A DNA stretch of 64,000 nt from Pseudoneurospora amorphoporcata. Taxonomy: Eukaryota > Ascomycota > Sordariomycetes > Sordariales > Sordariaceae. The position numbers and the translations under genes were made by a program. Positions 20,504 to 32,360 of the stretch are shown in pieces. The number at the start of each line of letters is the position of its first letter. The first letter of the stretch is position 1. The DNA lies in NCBI GenBank assembly GCA_033297205.1, contig MU859105.1, positions 62,001 to 126,000 on the forward strand, given 5' to 3'. The notes beneath the pieces are model-generated. The model made no database searches. It was given only the letters and a program-made list of their open reading frames with translations, and was not told the origin of the DNA.

Positions 20504-22936
20504 ATGGCTGCCAGTAAGGTCCCCCAAAGTTTCCCCCAGCGTCGAGGCTTAGGCAGAAGTGATCCAACGGTCACATCACCCTCCTGTAGACCCACTGGAT
20601 GCCATCATCCCAGTATTGGACTAACAGCCAAACAGTTGTGAACGAAGTTGCCTCCCACGACAATGAGTACCCACCGCAGGTTGACCTGCGTGAGATGTTC
20701 GACCAACAGCCCGTTCCCATCATCGCTCCAGGGACAGTAGACCCAGCCTCTATGGCTGGTGACGAGGCTACCAAGCAGGCTCTTGTTGTAGTAGACGCCT
20801 TGAATGCAGCTCTGGTGACCGAAGACGCCAAGTCACTAGAAGACCTGTTCTTCCCCGGGTTGGTCTATTGGAAGGACTCGTTGGCTTTGACGTACCATTT
20901 GCGGACCTTCAGCGGAGCTGCTGTGGTTGCTGCAGGCCTTTTGGAAACCGGAAAGCTCAGGGGAATCGAGAGTGGCATCCAACTTGAAGGGCCAGCGCAG
21001 TTCATTCCAGCCAGCCCAGTACTGGTAAGTTCCTTTGGAGCATATCATGCGATAGAGCTTGAGGAAAAGACATGGCGAAACTAACATCCTTCTCTTGTGG
21101 GATCGGTGCAGCAATTCATCGACTGCAGCATATCATTCAAGACATGCTCGCCAGCGGCATCATGCGGTGGAAGGGTCCTCCTCTTGCCCGTGAAGAAGGA
21201 TAACGGCTCACTAGAGTGGAAGATTTGGATCATGAGCACTCGGCTTGAAGGCCTAGATCTGCAGCCAGAAGATGAGACGCTGCTCAAGGCTCCAGGAAAG
21301 CAGCTGGAAGGTGTTGAACGTTTTGAGACGGAGGTCTTTATCATCGGAGGCGGAAATGCGTAAGTGCAGATTGTGTTTGAAGCAATGTGCTCTGAGCTGA
21401 CGTAGAATTTCCATCTTGATAGCGCTATTGCCCTTTCAGCTCGGCTCAAGGCTTTGGGTGTTGAAAGCGTCATGGCTGAGAGGAATGCCCGACCGGGCGA
21501 CAACTGGGCCAACCGATATGACTGCATGAAGTTCCATATCCCCACGACATTCTGCCATTTGCCTTTCATGGGTAAGTAATGAGTGGTATTGATCCCCCGG
21601 TAATGGAAAGCCAACCACTGACCCTCCTTCGATAACAGACTATGCCGAAGAGCTTACGGGCAAGCATATGCTCACGCGGAATGATCTCGCCGGCCAGGTC
21701 CGGAGGTACGTCGAGGCCTTCAACCTCAACATGATTACATCGGCAAAGATCAAGTCGACCGTATACGACGGGTCAAGTAAGCGATGGATCATCAAGTTCC
21801 AGACCCCGGGTGGTCAGCGGACTGCCATTGCCAAGCATGTTGTCCAGGCCACTGGTATCTCGTCCCAGAAGCCCTACATTCCCGAAATGGCCGATTCCCA
21901 GTTGTACAAGGGCGTGAACATTCACTCGGAGTCTTTCAAGAGCGGCAAAGAGCTGAAAGCCAAGGGTGTCAAGGTGAGTCCACTCATGGTCTCCATCCCG
22001 TCTCATATCCATGCAATCATGCATACTAACGGACCCCAGTCGGTGATTGTTGTGGGCTCCGCCAACACGGCCTTTGACGTCCTTGAAGACTGTCATGCTG
22101 CTGGCCTCCAAGCCACCATGGTTGTCCGGTCACCCACATACATCGTTCCCGTCGAGTATGTCTGTGATCCCCGCAGTCTGGGCCTGTACGACTTTGGTGT
22201 CGCCATGGCGGACCGCATGTTCCTCACCCTGCCTACGTTTGTAGACGGGCAGCTAGCACGTGGCCTGTTCCGCATGCTCGCTTCTGAAGAGCCAGACCGG
22301 TATAAGCCCCTCGCGGCGGCGGGATTCCCAGTCATGGACAGTACACATCCCACGTCAGCGTTGATGCACAACCTCCTTGAGCGGGCGGGTGGCCACTACG
22401 TGGATGTTGGCGGCACCAACTTGATTGTGGAGGGCAAGGTCGGATTGAAGGCACTCGTTGAGCCGGTCGGCTTTACAGAGACCGGGCTGCGGTTCTCGGA
22501 CGGCAGCGTAGTAGATGCGGATGCAGTGGTGTGGTGCACTGGCTTCGCAGACAGAGATGTCCGGGAGGTGACGGTAGAGATTCTCGGCGGAGCGGAGGCT
22601 GAGGCCGAGGTCAAGGGCGCGAACATGCTCGGGCCCAAGGATGTTGCTGCCAGGATGGAGGGCACCTGGGGTCTCGACGCTGAGGGTGAGGTGCGTGGTA
22701 TGTGGAAGCGGCACCAAGGGCTGGACAATTACTGGGTCATGGGCGGATATACGCAGCAGCACCGGTGGCACTCGCAGACTCTAGGCCTTCAGATCAAGGC
22801 CGAGCTCGAGGGGGTGCTGCCGCCGGCGTATCGCAAGACTCCTACTCCTGCTTCCACGGCGAGCGGGCAGGCGAATGGAGTCAAGGGTGCCAACGTGGCC
22901 CACGAAGTGAGCGAGTTGGTAGAAGCCGTCCACTAG
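20504..22936 (+). CDS. Flavin-dependent monooxygenase with N-terminal NTF2-like region
   Basis: This is an FAD/NADPH class B monooxygenase of 675 residues. Six exons are read: 20504-20513, 20636-21024, 21112-21359, 21423-21571, 21639-21973 and 22040-22936. The first coding exon is only 10 nt and splits codon 4. Residues 1-200 resemble a SnoaL/NTF2-like domain fused ahead of the oxidase. The FAD Rossmann motif is IIGGGNAAIALSARL from about 209. It is followed by AERNARPGDNWANRY, where family members have the DNWR-type motif. The NADPH-binding motif is VVGSANTAFD at about 380. The late VVWCTGF segment is also typical. Fungal relatives are often called indole-3-pyruvate or steroid monooxygenase-like, but the substrate cannot be read from sequence. 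Confidence 0.85.
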
Positions 22937-24049
22937 ATGTCCCGAGCAACTGATGGTGGTCCCGAAATGTCGGCGGATGTTTGCTGTACTGCTTCTTCAG
23001 AGTTAACAATAGTCTCTATACTTTGTAATATGCCATATGAATCTTCAACTCACTCAACAACATTGTGTTTTACCCGGCATAGCCAGACTTGATCTTGTTC
23101 TTTTGCCAACCTTGGCCGAACAAGCTGGTGGTGGAACTGCCGAATGAAGTCATTGTCGGGAGAAAGGATTCGGTCCATGGCGGAGGTTGAAGAGAGGGCC
23201 CGGGCGCCATGGCAGCAAGAGAAAGTACGGTAAATTCTTTTTTGTGCGCGTCACAACTTATGAAACCCTCAGGGCTTCCCGTCATAGTGATTTGGGTTCC
23301 CATTGTGACCATCTCACAAGATTGGGAAGGTGCTGAAGGGCATGAGCACGGCCAGTTTCCTCTTTTTGGTTCAACCGACGTTGAGATTTACGCCAAGATG
23401 CGGGCTACTGCGAGGTATGTCCGTTGAAAGTTGTTAGTATTCCCATACCAGACCACCCCTGGTGCATAACATCGTGTACCCCAGTTACTTCTGCCCTGCT
23501 GAATTCAGCGGGCCGCTCTTGTAGGCCTCCCGTCAGTTGAAAGCTTCATCCCTGACACCTAGGTACTCATTTGCGCAAGACGGGAATCTCTGCGGCCACT
23601 TTGAGCATGAATGTTTTTGACACAAGACCACTGCAGAATTCCCCTCCATTGCGGACAAACAACGACAACGATGACGACGGTTAAAAAAGACGGATGCAAA
23701 ACAAAGGCAGGAGCAGAATCTCCGGGGTAACGGGAACCTTCTTGGCCCTCAGGCGCGCTCCTTCCCAAGTCGTGACGTCAACTGCATCATTCTCCAAGCT
23801 CGAAGCAAACGCGCAGCCACGAACCGCGCAGGATGGACTGCGATGACGATGACATTTGGATTGGCCGACATGTCCAAGCAGATAAACACAAAGCGCGCGC
23901 GCGTGCATATATCAAGTCGAGCTCACCTCACCTCATGTTGTGTACTTCCCCCTCAGCTTCAAGACTTCAACTCACCACCACAGGTCCAAAACCGTCACAG
24001 CAACACAACACCATCTAACAGACCAACGTAAACACCCCAACCCTTAACC
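22937..24049. other. Intergenic, 1.1 kb
   Basis: 3' flank of the monooxygenase and promoter of the NmrA-like gene, with CT- and CA-rich sequence before 24050. An 80-codon minus-strand frame at 23070-23312 was considered and not accepted. Confidence 0.5.
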
Positions 24050-25114
24050 ATGACTCGCAACGTCTGCATCACCGCCATCGACGGCCAGACCGGCTTCCTC
24101 ATCGCCGATCTGCTCCTCAAGGAGGGCAAGTTCTCCAAGGAAATCGACAGCATCACCGGCCTGGCTCTCAACCCTTCCAGCCCCAAGTGCAAGGAGCTCG
24201 AGTCTCGCGGAGCCAAGATCGTCCCGCACCACCCTGGCCGCGAGCGCATGATGGTCAAGACCCTCCAGGAGGTCGGCTGCGACACCATCTGCGTGATCCC
24301 CCCTGCCCACAAGGACAAGGTCGACATCACCATGGAGCTGTGCGAGGCCGCCAAGAAGGCCGGCGTCCAGAATGTGCTGCTCATCTCTGCTGCCGGCTGT
24401 GACTACGCCGAGAGGGAGAAGCAGCCCCGTCTGCGCGAGTTCATCGACATTGAGTCCATCGTCTTGAGCTCCAAGGGTGACCCGGGCGTCGAGCTGGGCC
24501 ACTCGCCCTGCGTCATTCGTGCTGGCTTCTACGCCGAGAACTTGCTGTTGTACACTCAGCAGGCCCAGCTGGAGGGTACCCTCCCTTTGCCCATTGGCGA
24601 GAACCACAAGTTTGCTCCCGTTGCTCTGGGTGATATCGCCCACGTTGCTGCCCGCGTCCTCGCTGGTAAGGGCAAGCATGGGTTCGACGACCGCCACCGC
24701 GGCCAGATGATGGTTGTCACTGGTCCCATGCTTTGCGCTGGAAAGGAGCTGGCTGAGGCTGCTAGCCAGGCTGTTGGTCAAAAGATGGAGTTTGAGAACA
24801 TCTCCGAGTGCGTCTTTCTCTGCTTATCCCCTTCCAAAATAAACGCGAAACTTGATGATTGCTAATATACCCCAATCGAAAACAGGCGCGAGGCCAAGCG
24901 TGTCCTCCAGGCCCAGGCCGACATCGACGACTCCGAGAAGGAGTACCTCCTTGAGTACTACAGCTTGGTCCGCGAGGGCAAGACTAACTACGTCGCCACC
25001 ACGGCCTTCCACGATGTCACCGGCCAGCAGCCTACCGAGCCGTCCGAGTTCTTCCGCATGTACAGCCATGAGCTGCGTCCCAAGAAGAAGACCAAGACTG
25101 ATGATTCTGCTTAA
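24050..25114 (+). CDS. NmrA-like NAD(P)-binding oxidoreductase
   Basis: This atypical short-chain dehydrogenase/NmrA family protein has 328 residues. Exons are 24050-24807 and 24886-25114, and the intron has a GTGCGT donor and AACAG acceptor. The N-terminal nucleotide-binding region is CITAIDGQTGFLIADLL (6-22). It is followed by a strand-helix pattern ending in VLLISAAGCDYAEREKQPRLREF, typical of the isoflavone-reductase/NmrA group. GFYAENLLLYTQQAQLEG and LPIGENHKFAPVALGDIA are further family segments. No catalytic YxxxK is obvious, so it may act as a redox sensor or as a reductase. Codon use is strongly C-ending, which suggests good expression. Confidence 0.85.
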
Positions 25115-25576
25115 CCCCAAATCTTTTCTGTCTTTGCCTTGACACCATTTTGATTTCAATTGTGTAATCACTGGAGCATGGAGTTTGGGCGTCAGTCAGG
25201 CTTGTAAGGGACACAGAGTTCTGGATGGGAATGATAAAAGGGAACGAACGAACGAACGAACGAACGAACGGACTGCGATGATTGATAGAGACATGACAAA
25301 CTAGATGCTGTAGATGTAAGCTGATATCTGTTCATGTTCTGAAATGGTAGTCCGATTAGTCGCATCGTAAGAGCGATCATCACGAACGACAAAAAGATTG
25401 AAGTTGCACTCGTAAATTTACACGCCAGAAGTTTATCTTGAACAACTCAAACTTTCTTATGATGATTTACATCGTAAGCAAATTTCAAGAGAGAGCCAGC
25501 CATATTCGTGAAGAAGCAGCAGACATCATACATCACATACATACCTAGGCACCCTTTACCTCCCTAACATCGAGAT
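25115..25576. other. Intergenic, convergent 3' flanks
   Basis: Contains the 3' untranslated regions of the NmrA-like gene and paralogue C. A GAAC microsatellite lies inside it. Confidence 0.5.
25242..25269. repeat. GAAC tetranucleotide microsatellite, seven units
   Basis: Seven exact GAAC units in noncoding sequence just after the NmrA-like gene. Confidence 0.9.
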
Positions 25577-28500
25577 TCATCCCTCCTCCTCAACAACAAC
25601 CTTTCTAGGTCTTCCCCTCCCCCTACCACTTCCTCTTCCTCTATAGCTCTCCTTCCTCGGCCTCCCTCTCCCTCTCCCTCTTCCCCTTGTCGGTTGCATA
25701 CCACCCCTCGTCCCTTTCATCCCCTTATCACTACCACTTGCTGGAGGCGATTGTGCGTCCAATCCCTCCTCCCAACTAATCCTCTGCCACTCAGCAAAGT
25801 CCCTGTTTCCACGACCTGGGATCTCGACTACTAGGACATGATCATTATTCTTCTCTTGCATTTTGTCCGACGAGACATCCAGGACTACCTCCCCATATTC
25901 ACTCTCCTCTCCTTCCCGGGCAAAGGGGTCGAGATTGTCGGGTTCGGGTTGATCGGCTTGGTTAGGATCTAGTAATGCGACGGCGTCGAGCGACTCGCTG
26001 TTGCTGTTTTCTTTCTCCAAGGCGGCTATGATGTCGTCCTCTAACTCTGAGAGGGGGTTGGTATCCTTCGGCTTGTTCTTCAAATAAGCAACGATGTTGT
26101 TGAGATTGGGGAAAATAGCGTTGCTGGTATCTCTTATAGCCCCGGGATAATTGGTCATGGTGGTTGATGTTGATATTGTTGCTTTTGCTATTGCTGTTAC
26201 TGTTGCTGTTTGTTCCTTTTCTGCTGCCATGGACCTGGACGCTGACGCTGGTGCTGCTTCATGTGCCGGTGCTTCACTCGCGGATTCTGCTCCCTCTGGC
26301 CCCGCTCCTGTTATAGCCACCACCCCATCCCTTGGCAACTGAAGCCTCTGCCTCTTCGCCCCTCTGGTAGTCACCGTGCTCGTCTCGGCGGTCGGCTCAT
26401 CGCTGCCGCTGTCGCCATCATCGGTAGCTTCGGACCTGTTTCGTACCGGATCTCCGGGGCTGTCGCGAGTGCCGCGGTGGAGGACTCGTCTCCTTTTACG
26501 TTGGCTTTCTTCTGCTGTGTTGGCGTTGTCGTTGTTGGGGTTGTTGCCTATACTATGGCTGGGGTCTTTGCGGAGGGTAGTATTGTTGCTGTAGGTGGAG
26601 GGATGGGAAGCTGAAGGTGTGTAATTGCACGTGGTCGGGGAGGTGTTGTGGAAATGGGATGTAACCTCGAGATTTGAACGGCCGCCCGAGTTGTTATGGT
26701 TGTGGGTGTATTTGAAGGTGCGGACGTACCGTCTGTTAAGTGGGCTGCTTCCAGCGGCGCCTTGAACATGACCAATACCATTACCGGGCGGGATTGCCAG
26801 CGCAGAATGTTGACCAGCCGGCACTAGCACACCAGTACCAGCACCAGAAGGCCCCATTGAAGGCGAAGGCATCGACCTCTCCGACACCGGCCACGGTGCG
26901 TTCGGCAAATGCCACTTACTCATCAACTCCCTCTGTGTCCTCACGCCCTCATTCACCCCATGCCCGAACCCCAACCTCGCCTTCTCCAGCCTCGCCTTCT
27001 CCAACCTCTGCTCCTCCATGTACCCCCCTCTCCTCTTATGCCTCTCCAGCCAGGCCAACTCTTCCCCAGGCCTCGAAGGAGGGACCGGCTTGCTCGGATT
27101 GGGGGACGGCCTCGGCCGGCGCAGAACGTTCTCAGCATTACAAACAACGACCAACTTCGCCACGACGACTTCCAAGTGATAATCTACTCCTTCAATCCAA
27201 TCGCCTGCCCTCAGCAGGCCAGGACTGACGGCGAAGTCAACTTTAAGTGAGTTGGCGATGGCTCTGGCGTTCACGCTGGCGTCGTTCAGACTAACGGAGT
27301 CTCGCAGAGAGGAGGTGGCTGCGTTGAAGGAGGCGAAGCCGATGGGTTTGATATCCATCATTGAGGGCCGGAATTCGGATACGGCGGGGTCTTTGAAGAC
27401 GATGGTGTAGTTGGCGAGGGAGAGGCGGAAGGTGTCGTCGAGGGAGAGAGCAGTGGTTAGTAGGACTTCGAGGCTGCTGAGGAGGGGGAGGGAGGGGCGG
27501 GTGTGGGGTGGTTGGGGGTAATGGTTCTGGCGGTTGTGCTGATGATGGTATTGATGGAGAGGTTGTTGTTGTTGGTGAGGGTAGTGGTCATTGTGTTGTG
27601 GTTGTTGGCTGTCGGATGCCGATCCGGATCCGGATGCGGCGGTCGGGCAGGTGATGGAATCGAGGAGGGAGGCGACACAATAGGCAAGGGCCGCGATGTC
27701 ATCACGAGATATGGGATGAAGTTGTTTGAGGAACGCGAACGACCGGGCTTTCCAGGAGTGAAGGGCGGCGACTCTGGATGCCCAGTTGGCATCTTTGGGA
27801 ACGCTTGAGACGTGCGCTGTCGTGTGCTATGGTTAACATTGTTCTTTAGAACGCGGGAGATGAGGTTTGAGGAAATACGCCAACCCACCTGAGGCTCTCT
27901 TGTAGGCTTCGCAAAAGTCCTGTCCCGTTTTCCCAGCCCATCCTTCAGCCCGGCTGCTGAAAATGTACGTCCAGAGTATCTCCCAGAGTAGGCTCTGCAA
28001 CAGGGAAGAGCAAAGCTGGGGATTCGCCAGGACCGCTGGGGGGTCTGCACAGACTGTTTGGATGCCTGGAAGGAGGTTCTGCTTGTAGAGCTCTTGCGCG
28101 GTAGCAAATGGGATGGCCGCGAGACAATACGTCTGAACAAACTGTTGGACCTGCATGGCGAGGCCCTTCCAGCTCGCCTGAATCTCCGCGTCGGGTTTTC
28201 GGACTGGCTCAAACGGATCCCTGGACTTGAGTTCCGACACCTCTTTTGCAAAGTTGGTAATCGCACCGTCAAGTTCGGCTTCAAGGTTGTTGTACCTTTC
28301 TTGAACCTTTTGCTTTTCGGCTTTCATGCGGTTGATATGCTTTTGATGTTGAGACTCCTCCCTGTACAACGTAGAAGATAATGCCCCGAGGTTGCTCTTG
28401 AACTGTTCTTCTTTGGCTGCGTGTTCCTCAGACAGCTGTCTTATCCTCTCTACGTACGCGTTTTCCTTGGCCTGGTATTCGGCGGCCAAATTTGCTCTCA

Positions 28501-29209
28501 GTTTGCTGATGTCAGGCGCGAGGTTGTTGCTCAACCGCAGTTCACGTAGTTGCGCTACATATTGTTCTTCTTTTTGCTCCAGCTGTTTGGTTAGTTGGCG
28601 GAGTTGCTCTTGATGCTGTCTCTCCCTCGCCTGAAGCGTGGCAGATAACTCGCGAACCTCGTTGGCCGTTCTCGTCTCCTGATCCCTCATGCCATTCGCC
28701 TGTTGACCGGTTGATGATCCATCTTGTGCCAGTGCATTCTTGCTGGATGAAGGCCTTATCCGTTGTTTCAACTCCTCGACCTCACGCATCTTCTCCTCCA
28801 ACATGGTTTCTGCATCGTGTCGATCCTGGGTCACCCCCTTGATTTGTTGTTGCAACTTGGAAAGCTCATTGCGGAGTTCGAGGTTCTCACGCCGCAGCTG
28901 ATGTGATGCCTCAGACTCGTCGGTTCGTATCTCGAGCACGGGGGATTCGCTCCTGGCACGTCTTTTCCCCTTCCACAGGGGCAATTGGATTTTCCTGGCT
29001 TGAGATTCATTGTTCTCGTCCTCCGAATCCGAAGAACTGCTGGCATCGCTCAGGCTGTTGGGTAAGACCTCATCCACCGGTTCAAGCTTTATGTAAGGAA
29101 TCGTCTGTTGCTCACTGGAATCCGAATCCTCGCTAGTCGTCGACTCATCCTCGCTGTCGGTACTGTCATCATCTGAGTCCCAGGGACAGTGAGCGTCGTA
29201 TGGCGGCAT
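25577..29209 (-). CDS. Paralogue C: coiled-coil protein with unnamed core domain and AT-hook tail
   Basis: Unknown function, 1186 residues. Exons are 27889-29209 and 25577-27816, with a phase-1 intron (GTGGGT donor, GTTAACC branch site, CGACAG acceptor). The first 110 residues are acidic (DSDDDSTDSEDES). Residues of about 115-320 form a long heptad coiled coil rich in Gln, Glu and Lys. The core domain shared with A, B and D follows. It runs from WKGLAMQVQQFV at about 350, through LLQSLLWEILW, to WAGKTGQDF just before the intron. After the intron come HSWKARSFAFLKQL, a helical block with LSLDDTFRLSLANYTIVF, and AVSPGLLRAG at about 636-645 leading to VVVCNAENVL. A long disordered region ends in two AT-hook-like motifs, GRGRPRKESYRGRG and GRGRPRK. 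The acceptor is chosen because it alone restores the family pattern. AT-hooks suggest a chromatin-bound protein. Confidence 0.78.
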
Positions 29210-30159
29210 TTTGTTTTTGTAGTTGAATAAATGTCAATGCAGACATGCGGTATTTCGGGGGACTTGCAACACGCGAGGGATTCGAGTGATGGCCGAGCGA
29301 TGGAATCAAACGAGAAAGAGGACAAAGAATCTCACCGTGACGCCAACCGCGGTGGTAAGAATTGAATTTCGGTGGGGAGCCGGATGCGCGACCACGATGC
29401 AAATTCCGGTCATGAACGCGTGGACGAAAGACCAGTTACTGTATCAGATCCAGGAACCCATCTGAGCCGGCTCTGGGTCCGGTCGTGTCTGATCTTTTAC
29501 ATCTCAATGTTTACTTTGTGGAAGGTGAAGGTTCTCGACTTGTCTCTCTCAAATCCGTTTGGTTGAGCACGGAATGATTTACTTGTGCGTCATGTGCAAT
29601 CTGATTGGACAGGTAAAATCGAAATATGGGTCTTTGTCATATTGGTTCCATTTTGATGAAGAGAGCGCATGATTGGTAGAGCAAGTTACCAAAACTCCAC
29701 CACATCTCCAAGCACAGGTACCTCTCCACCTCTCTAGGTACGTAGGTACCTCTGTCCTCTGCCTCCGAAGCCTCTACTTCTCGAGTCCTGCCAACACCAC
29801 CATCCGTTCTTTCTACGATGAACCCGACTTCCATCGAAAAGTTAGTTCTTTCCATGTACCTAGATGCGTCAAACTCGTACAAGATGCACTGCTTAGTGCC
29901 TTCCTTTGGTGAGTTCTCGCTTCGTTATTTTAATGCTAAATATCCGCCGGCCCTTCAACTCCCTCGGTAGAACGGGCAGGGTGTAGGTAGTCTGCACCAA
30001 CCTTCCACTTTGGTTGCTTTCGGTTTTCCTTTCAGCAACTGCCTCCAGCAAATAAAGGCAGCAAGCCATTTGACCAAAAAATTAACTGTGTTTCGTGCCC
30101 GGTAAGCAGAAATGTGCGTCGAATGTCATTCACTGGTCTTGTGTTGCGCGGAGCCTGAC
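29210..30159. other. Intergenic, promoter of paralogue C
   Basis: No gene was seen. It contains AGGTACCT at 29716-29723 and TAGGTACGTAGGTACCT at 29735-29751, the same type of palindromic element found between the paired genes further on. Confidence 0.5.
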
Positions 30160-31968
30160 CTAGACTGATTCCATTTGCAGGTCTCCGTCATGGTCAATCT
30201 TCGGAACTGACGCTAGATTGACGCCGTCAACCTTTCCATCGAGATCCATGGCTTCCGAGCTTCCTTCAGCCTCCTCCGCCTCAGGATAGAACATCTCAGC
30301 ACCGAGAACCTCCCCCTCCGTGGTCAATGGAGATGTGGCAGGGAAGTTGCGCTTCGACTGTGCGATATCATATGCGCCACCCTCTTTCTCTTCATTCTCA
30401 GCCTCGGTTGACGCGTCCTCGGCCACAATCATGGTTAAGTCGTTCATTTTCTCTTTGCTGTCATGGCCCCCATGCTGAGCTAGGAGCCTGCCCGTGGACT
30501 GTGAATCGGGTCCCCCAGAATTATTTGCGGATTCCGGAGCCGCGACAAGTGTAGCGTCTGAATCCAATTCGTTTTCCTCCAAGTTCTGAGGCGTGACTGT
30601 TGCGTGACCTGTCGTGGCAGACTCGTCATTGTCTTTAACGCCCTCACCGTCGTCAACGTCCTCGTTGTTTTCCTCGTCTTTCTCGTCTTCCTCGGCATCG
30701 ACAGGATTGAAGAGGGCCTCTAGGTCGCAAACAACCCACATTTTGACTAGTACCTTCTCGGAATGGTAGTTCGTGCCATCAGCATTGCCGCACTTGATCA
30801 AACCTGGCGATACCGCCATGCCAACAACAGGAGGGCTGGCTTGCTCCGGTTGGTTATTGCTCGGCCAAAGGGGAATCTGATCCATTGTTCCGGCATCAAG
30901 ATTATACCCAAAAAGCCGAGAGTGATTTGATCGTACGCCGCCAGAGAAGATGATAGAGAAGTCAGCTTTCGACTTCCTCAGCTGAATGTTGAGGTCGGCA
31001 GCTGTGTTGATGATTACGGTAGCGTCCCTTATGATCTCTGGAGCAAACCGACGCCTCGATGTCTTTGGTGAGATGAATGGGCGTAGCTCCTCCATCATCT
31101 CCATGGCAACTGGGTTATCTTCCCACTTCTTGTCCATGCCGAGGTCGACAAAGAAGTTCACAGATCGTGATCTCCATGCATGATAAGCTGTCATGAGCTT
31201 TGTCTTTTTGGTGCCGTGTAGCTTCTTGACGCACCCTAAAGAGTTTCTGTGAGTACACTGATCGGATCTCAATGACGGATGATTCTCCGATTTTTTCGGA
31301 CGCATGAGCTTACCCATAAGTCTGCCACAGATGTGGTCGAATTGCTTCCCAGTTTCCCCTGCCCACAGCTTCGACTCGGAATCAAAAACCTCTTTCTTGA
31401 TGAAACGCCACACCATGCTCTCCACAAGGTACGGATATACATATCCCCATTTGAGCACTGATCCTGGCTCTGCGCATATTTTGCCAACGCGTGAGTCCTG
31501 CTCGAGGCCTTCAGCTTGCTGGGTGTCTTCCAACGAAAGCATAGTGGAAGAGTGGTTGGTAACAAACTGTTCAACCAAGAAGGCAAGATTTCCCCAGTCT
31601 TTGCGAATCTCTGAATCGGAGTCCTTGGTTGAGTTGACATAGTTCTTGGATCGCATTTCGGAAAGCTCCTCAAGAAGCTCCGTCCGTGTTTCCTTCAACT
31701 CCGCCTGTGTCTCATCCAGCTCCTTCCGCGTCACATCCAGCGCTTTCCCAAGTCCCGCTATCTCAGATCTGAGGCGGTTGTTGTCGGCTTCAAGGATTCG
31801 GATGCGGGCTGCATCCGGAGTCTCTGTTGTGTTGAAGTATGCCTCCTCCTGATGCCCTTCTTGCTTTTCAGGAATTTCTCTTGACAGTGAGAGACGGACA
31901 GCAGACACTTGCAAACTTTGGGCAACAATTTTGTTCCGCTCCTCCATGTCATCTCTTTTGCGTTTCAT
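30160..31968 (-). CDS. Paralogue A: coiled-coil/core-domain protein paired with Hsp70-like gene
   Basis: Unknown function, 576 residues from the ATG at 31966-31968. Exons are 31314-31968 and 30160-31235. The intron is 78 nt, phase 1 (GTAAGC donor, CTTTAG acceptor). It is a multiple of three with no stop, so retained reading also stays open. It was called an intron because splicing aligns the product with paralogue B. Residues 1-110 form a basic then coiled-coil stretch (RKELDETQAELKETRTELLEE). The core domain contains WGNLAFLVEQFV, LVESMVWRFIKKEVF, WAGETGKQF, then YHAWRS, AADLNIQLRKSKADFSIIFSG, AVSPGLIKCGNADGTNYH and KMWVVCDLEALF. The last 170 residues are very acidic. The gene is divergent from an Hsp70-like gene 1.7-2.1 kb away. 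The true start may lie further upstream, in the next feature, if a frame break is bridged. Confidence 0.7.
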   Translation of the reverse strand: MKRKRDDMEERNKIVAQSLQVSAVRLSLSREIPEKQEGHQEEAYFNTTETPDAARIRILEADNNRLRSEIAGLGKALDVTRKELDETQAELKETRTELLEELSEMRSKNYVNSTKDSDSEIRKDWGNLAFLVEQFVTNHSSTMLSLEDTQQAEGLEQDSRVGKICAEPGSVLKWGYVYPYLVESMVWRFIKKEVFDSESKLWAGETGKQFDHICGRLMGKLMRPKKSENHPSLRSDQCTHRNSLGCVKKLHGTKKTKLMTAYHAWRSRSVNFFVDLGMDKKWEDNPVAMEMMEELRPFISPKTSRRRFAPEIIRDATVIINTAADLNIQLRKSKADFSIIFSGGVRSNHSRLFGYNLDAGTMDQIPLWPSNNQPEQASPPVVGMAVSPGLIKCGNADGTNYHSEKVLVKMWVVCDLEALFNPVDAEEDEKDEENNEDVDDGEGVKDNDESATTGHATVTPQNLEENELDSDATLVAAPESANNSGGPDSQSTGRLLAQHGGHDSKEKMNDLTMIVAEDASTEAENEEKEGGAYDIAQSKRNFPATSPLTTEGEVLGAEMFYPEAEEAEGSSEAMDLDGKVDGVNLASVPKIDHDGDLQMESV

Positions 31969-32033
31969 CTTCTTCGCCTTGATAACATCCTCATCGTCGT
32001 AGCACTCCTCCTTGCCATGACCGCGAAAGTCAT

Positions 32034-32360
32034 TCAAGACCTTGTTGCATCCTCTTGAGAGTGATTCTGGGAGTCCGGGATAAATTGCTCATGGGCTTCT
32101 TGCTCGAGTCCCCTCTTTTGACGCATTGTCTCTCGTTTAGTTTCGGAGATGGTGGACTCGGGTTCAATCATCCCAGCACTTTCGTTGTCAACATTTTTGA
32201 TGACGCAGGTAGCTTGCTCCCCGGTTCGCCGGAATGGATTGTGAAGGTTCAGGTTGGCAAGCACAGCAGCCTCAAGGATATGCACTCTTTCGGCCACGGT
32301 TATTTTACCAGCTGAGCTGCCGGGGTGGGGAGCGGGTGATGGGCCGCGGTCGCTATCCAT
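32034..32360 (-). CDS. 108-codon ORF immediately upstream of paralogue A, possibly its N-terminal part in another frame
   Basis: The ORF starts at a good-context ATG (AAAAATGG) and ends with a TGA that overlaps the upstream open part of the paralogue A frame. It encodes a hydrophilic peptide beginning MDSDRGPSPAPHPG. The A frame is open back to about 32087, so the two overlap by about 50 bases. Three readings are possible: a single-base indel has split one gene, an unrecognised small intron joins the frames, or this is an upstream ORF. No convincing donor-acceptor pair was found. Start codons in the paralogues give no guide, because their N-terminal regions are unrelated in sequence. Confidence 0.4.
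   Translation of the reverse strand: MDSDRGPSPAPHPGSSAGKITVAERVHILEAAVLANLNLHNPFRRTGEQATCVIKNVDNESAGMIEPESTISETKRETMRQKRGLEQEAHEQFIPDSQNHSQEDATRS

Noticed and set aside
23070..23312. 80-codon minus-strand frame between the monooxygenase and NmrA-like genes
   Set aside because: Considered as a last exon, but no upstream exon or acceptor with a coding continuation was found.
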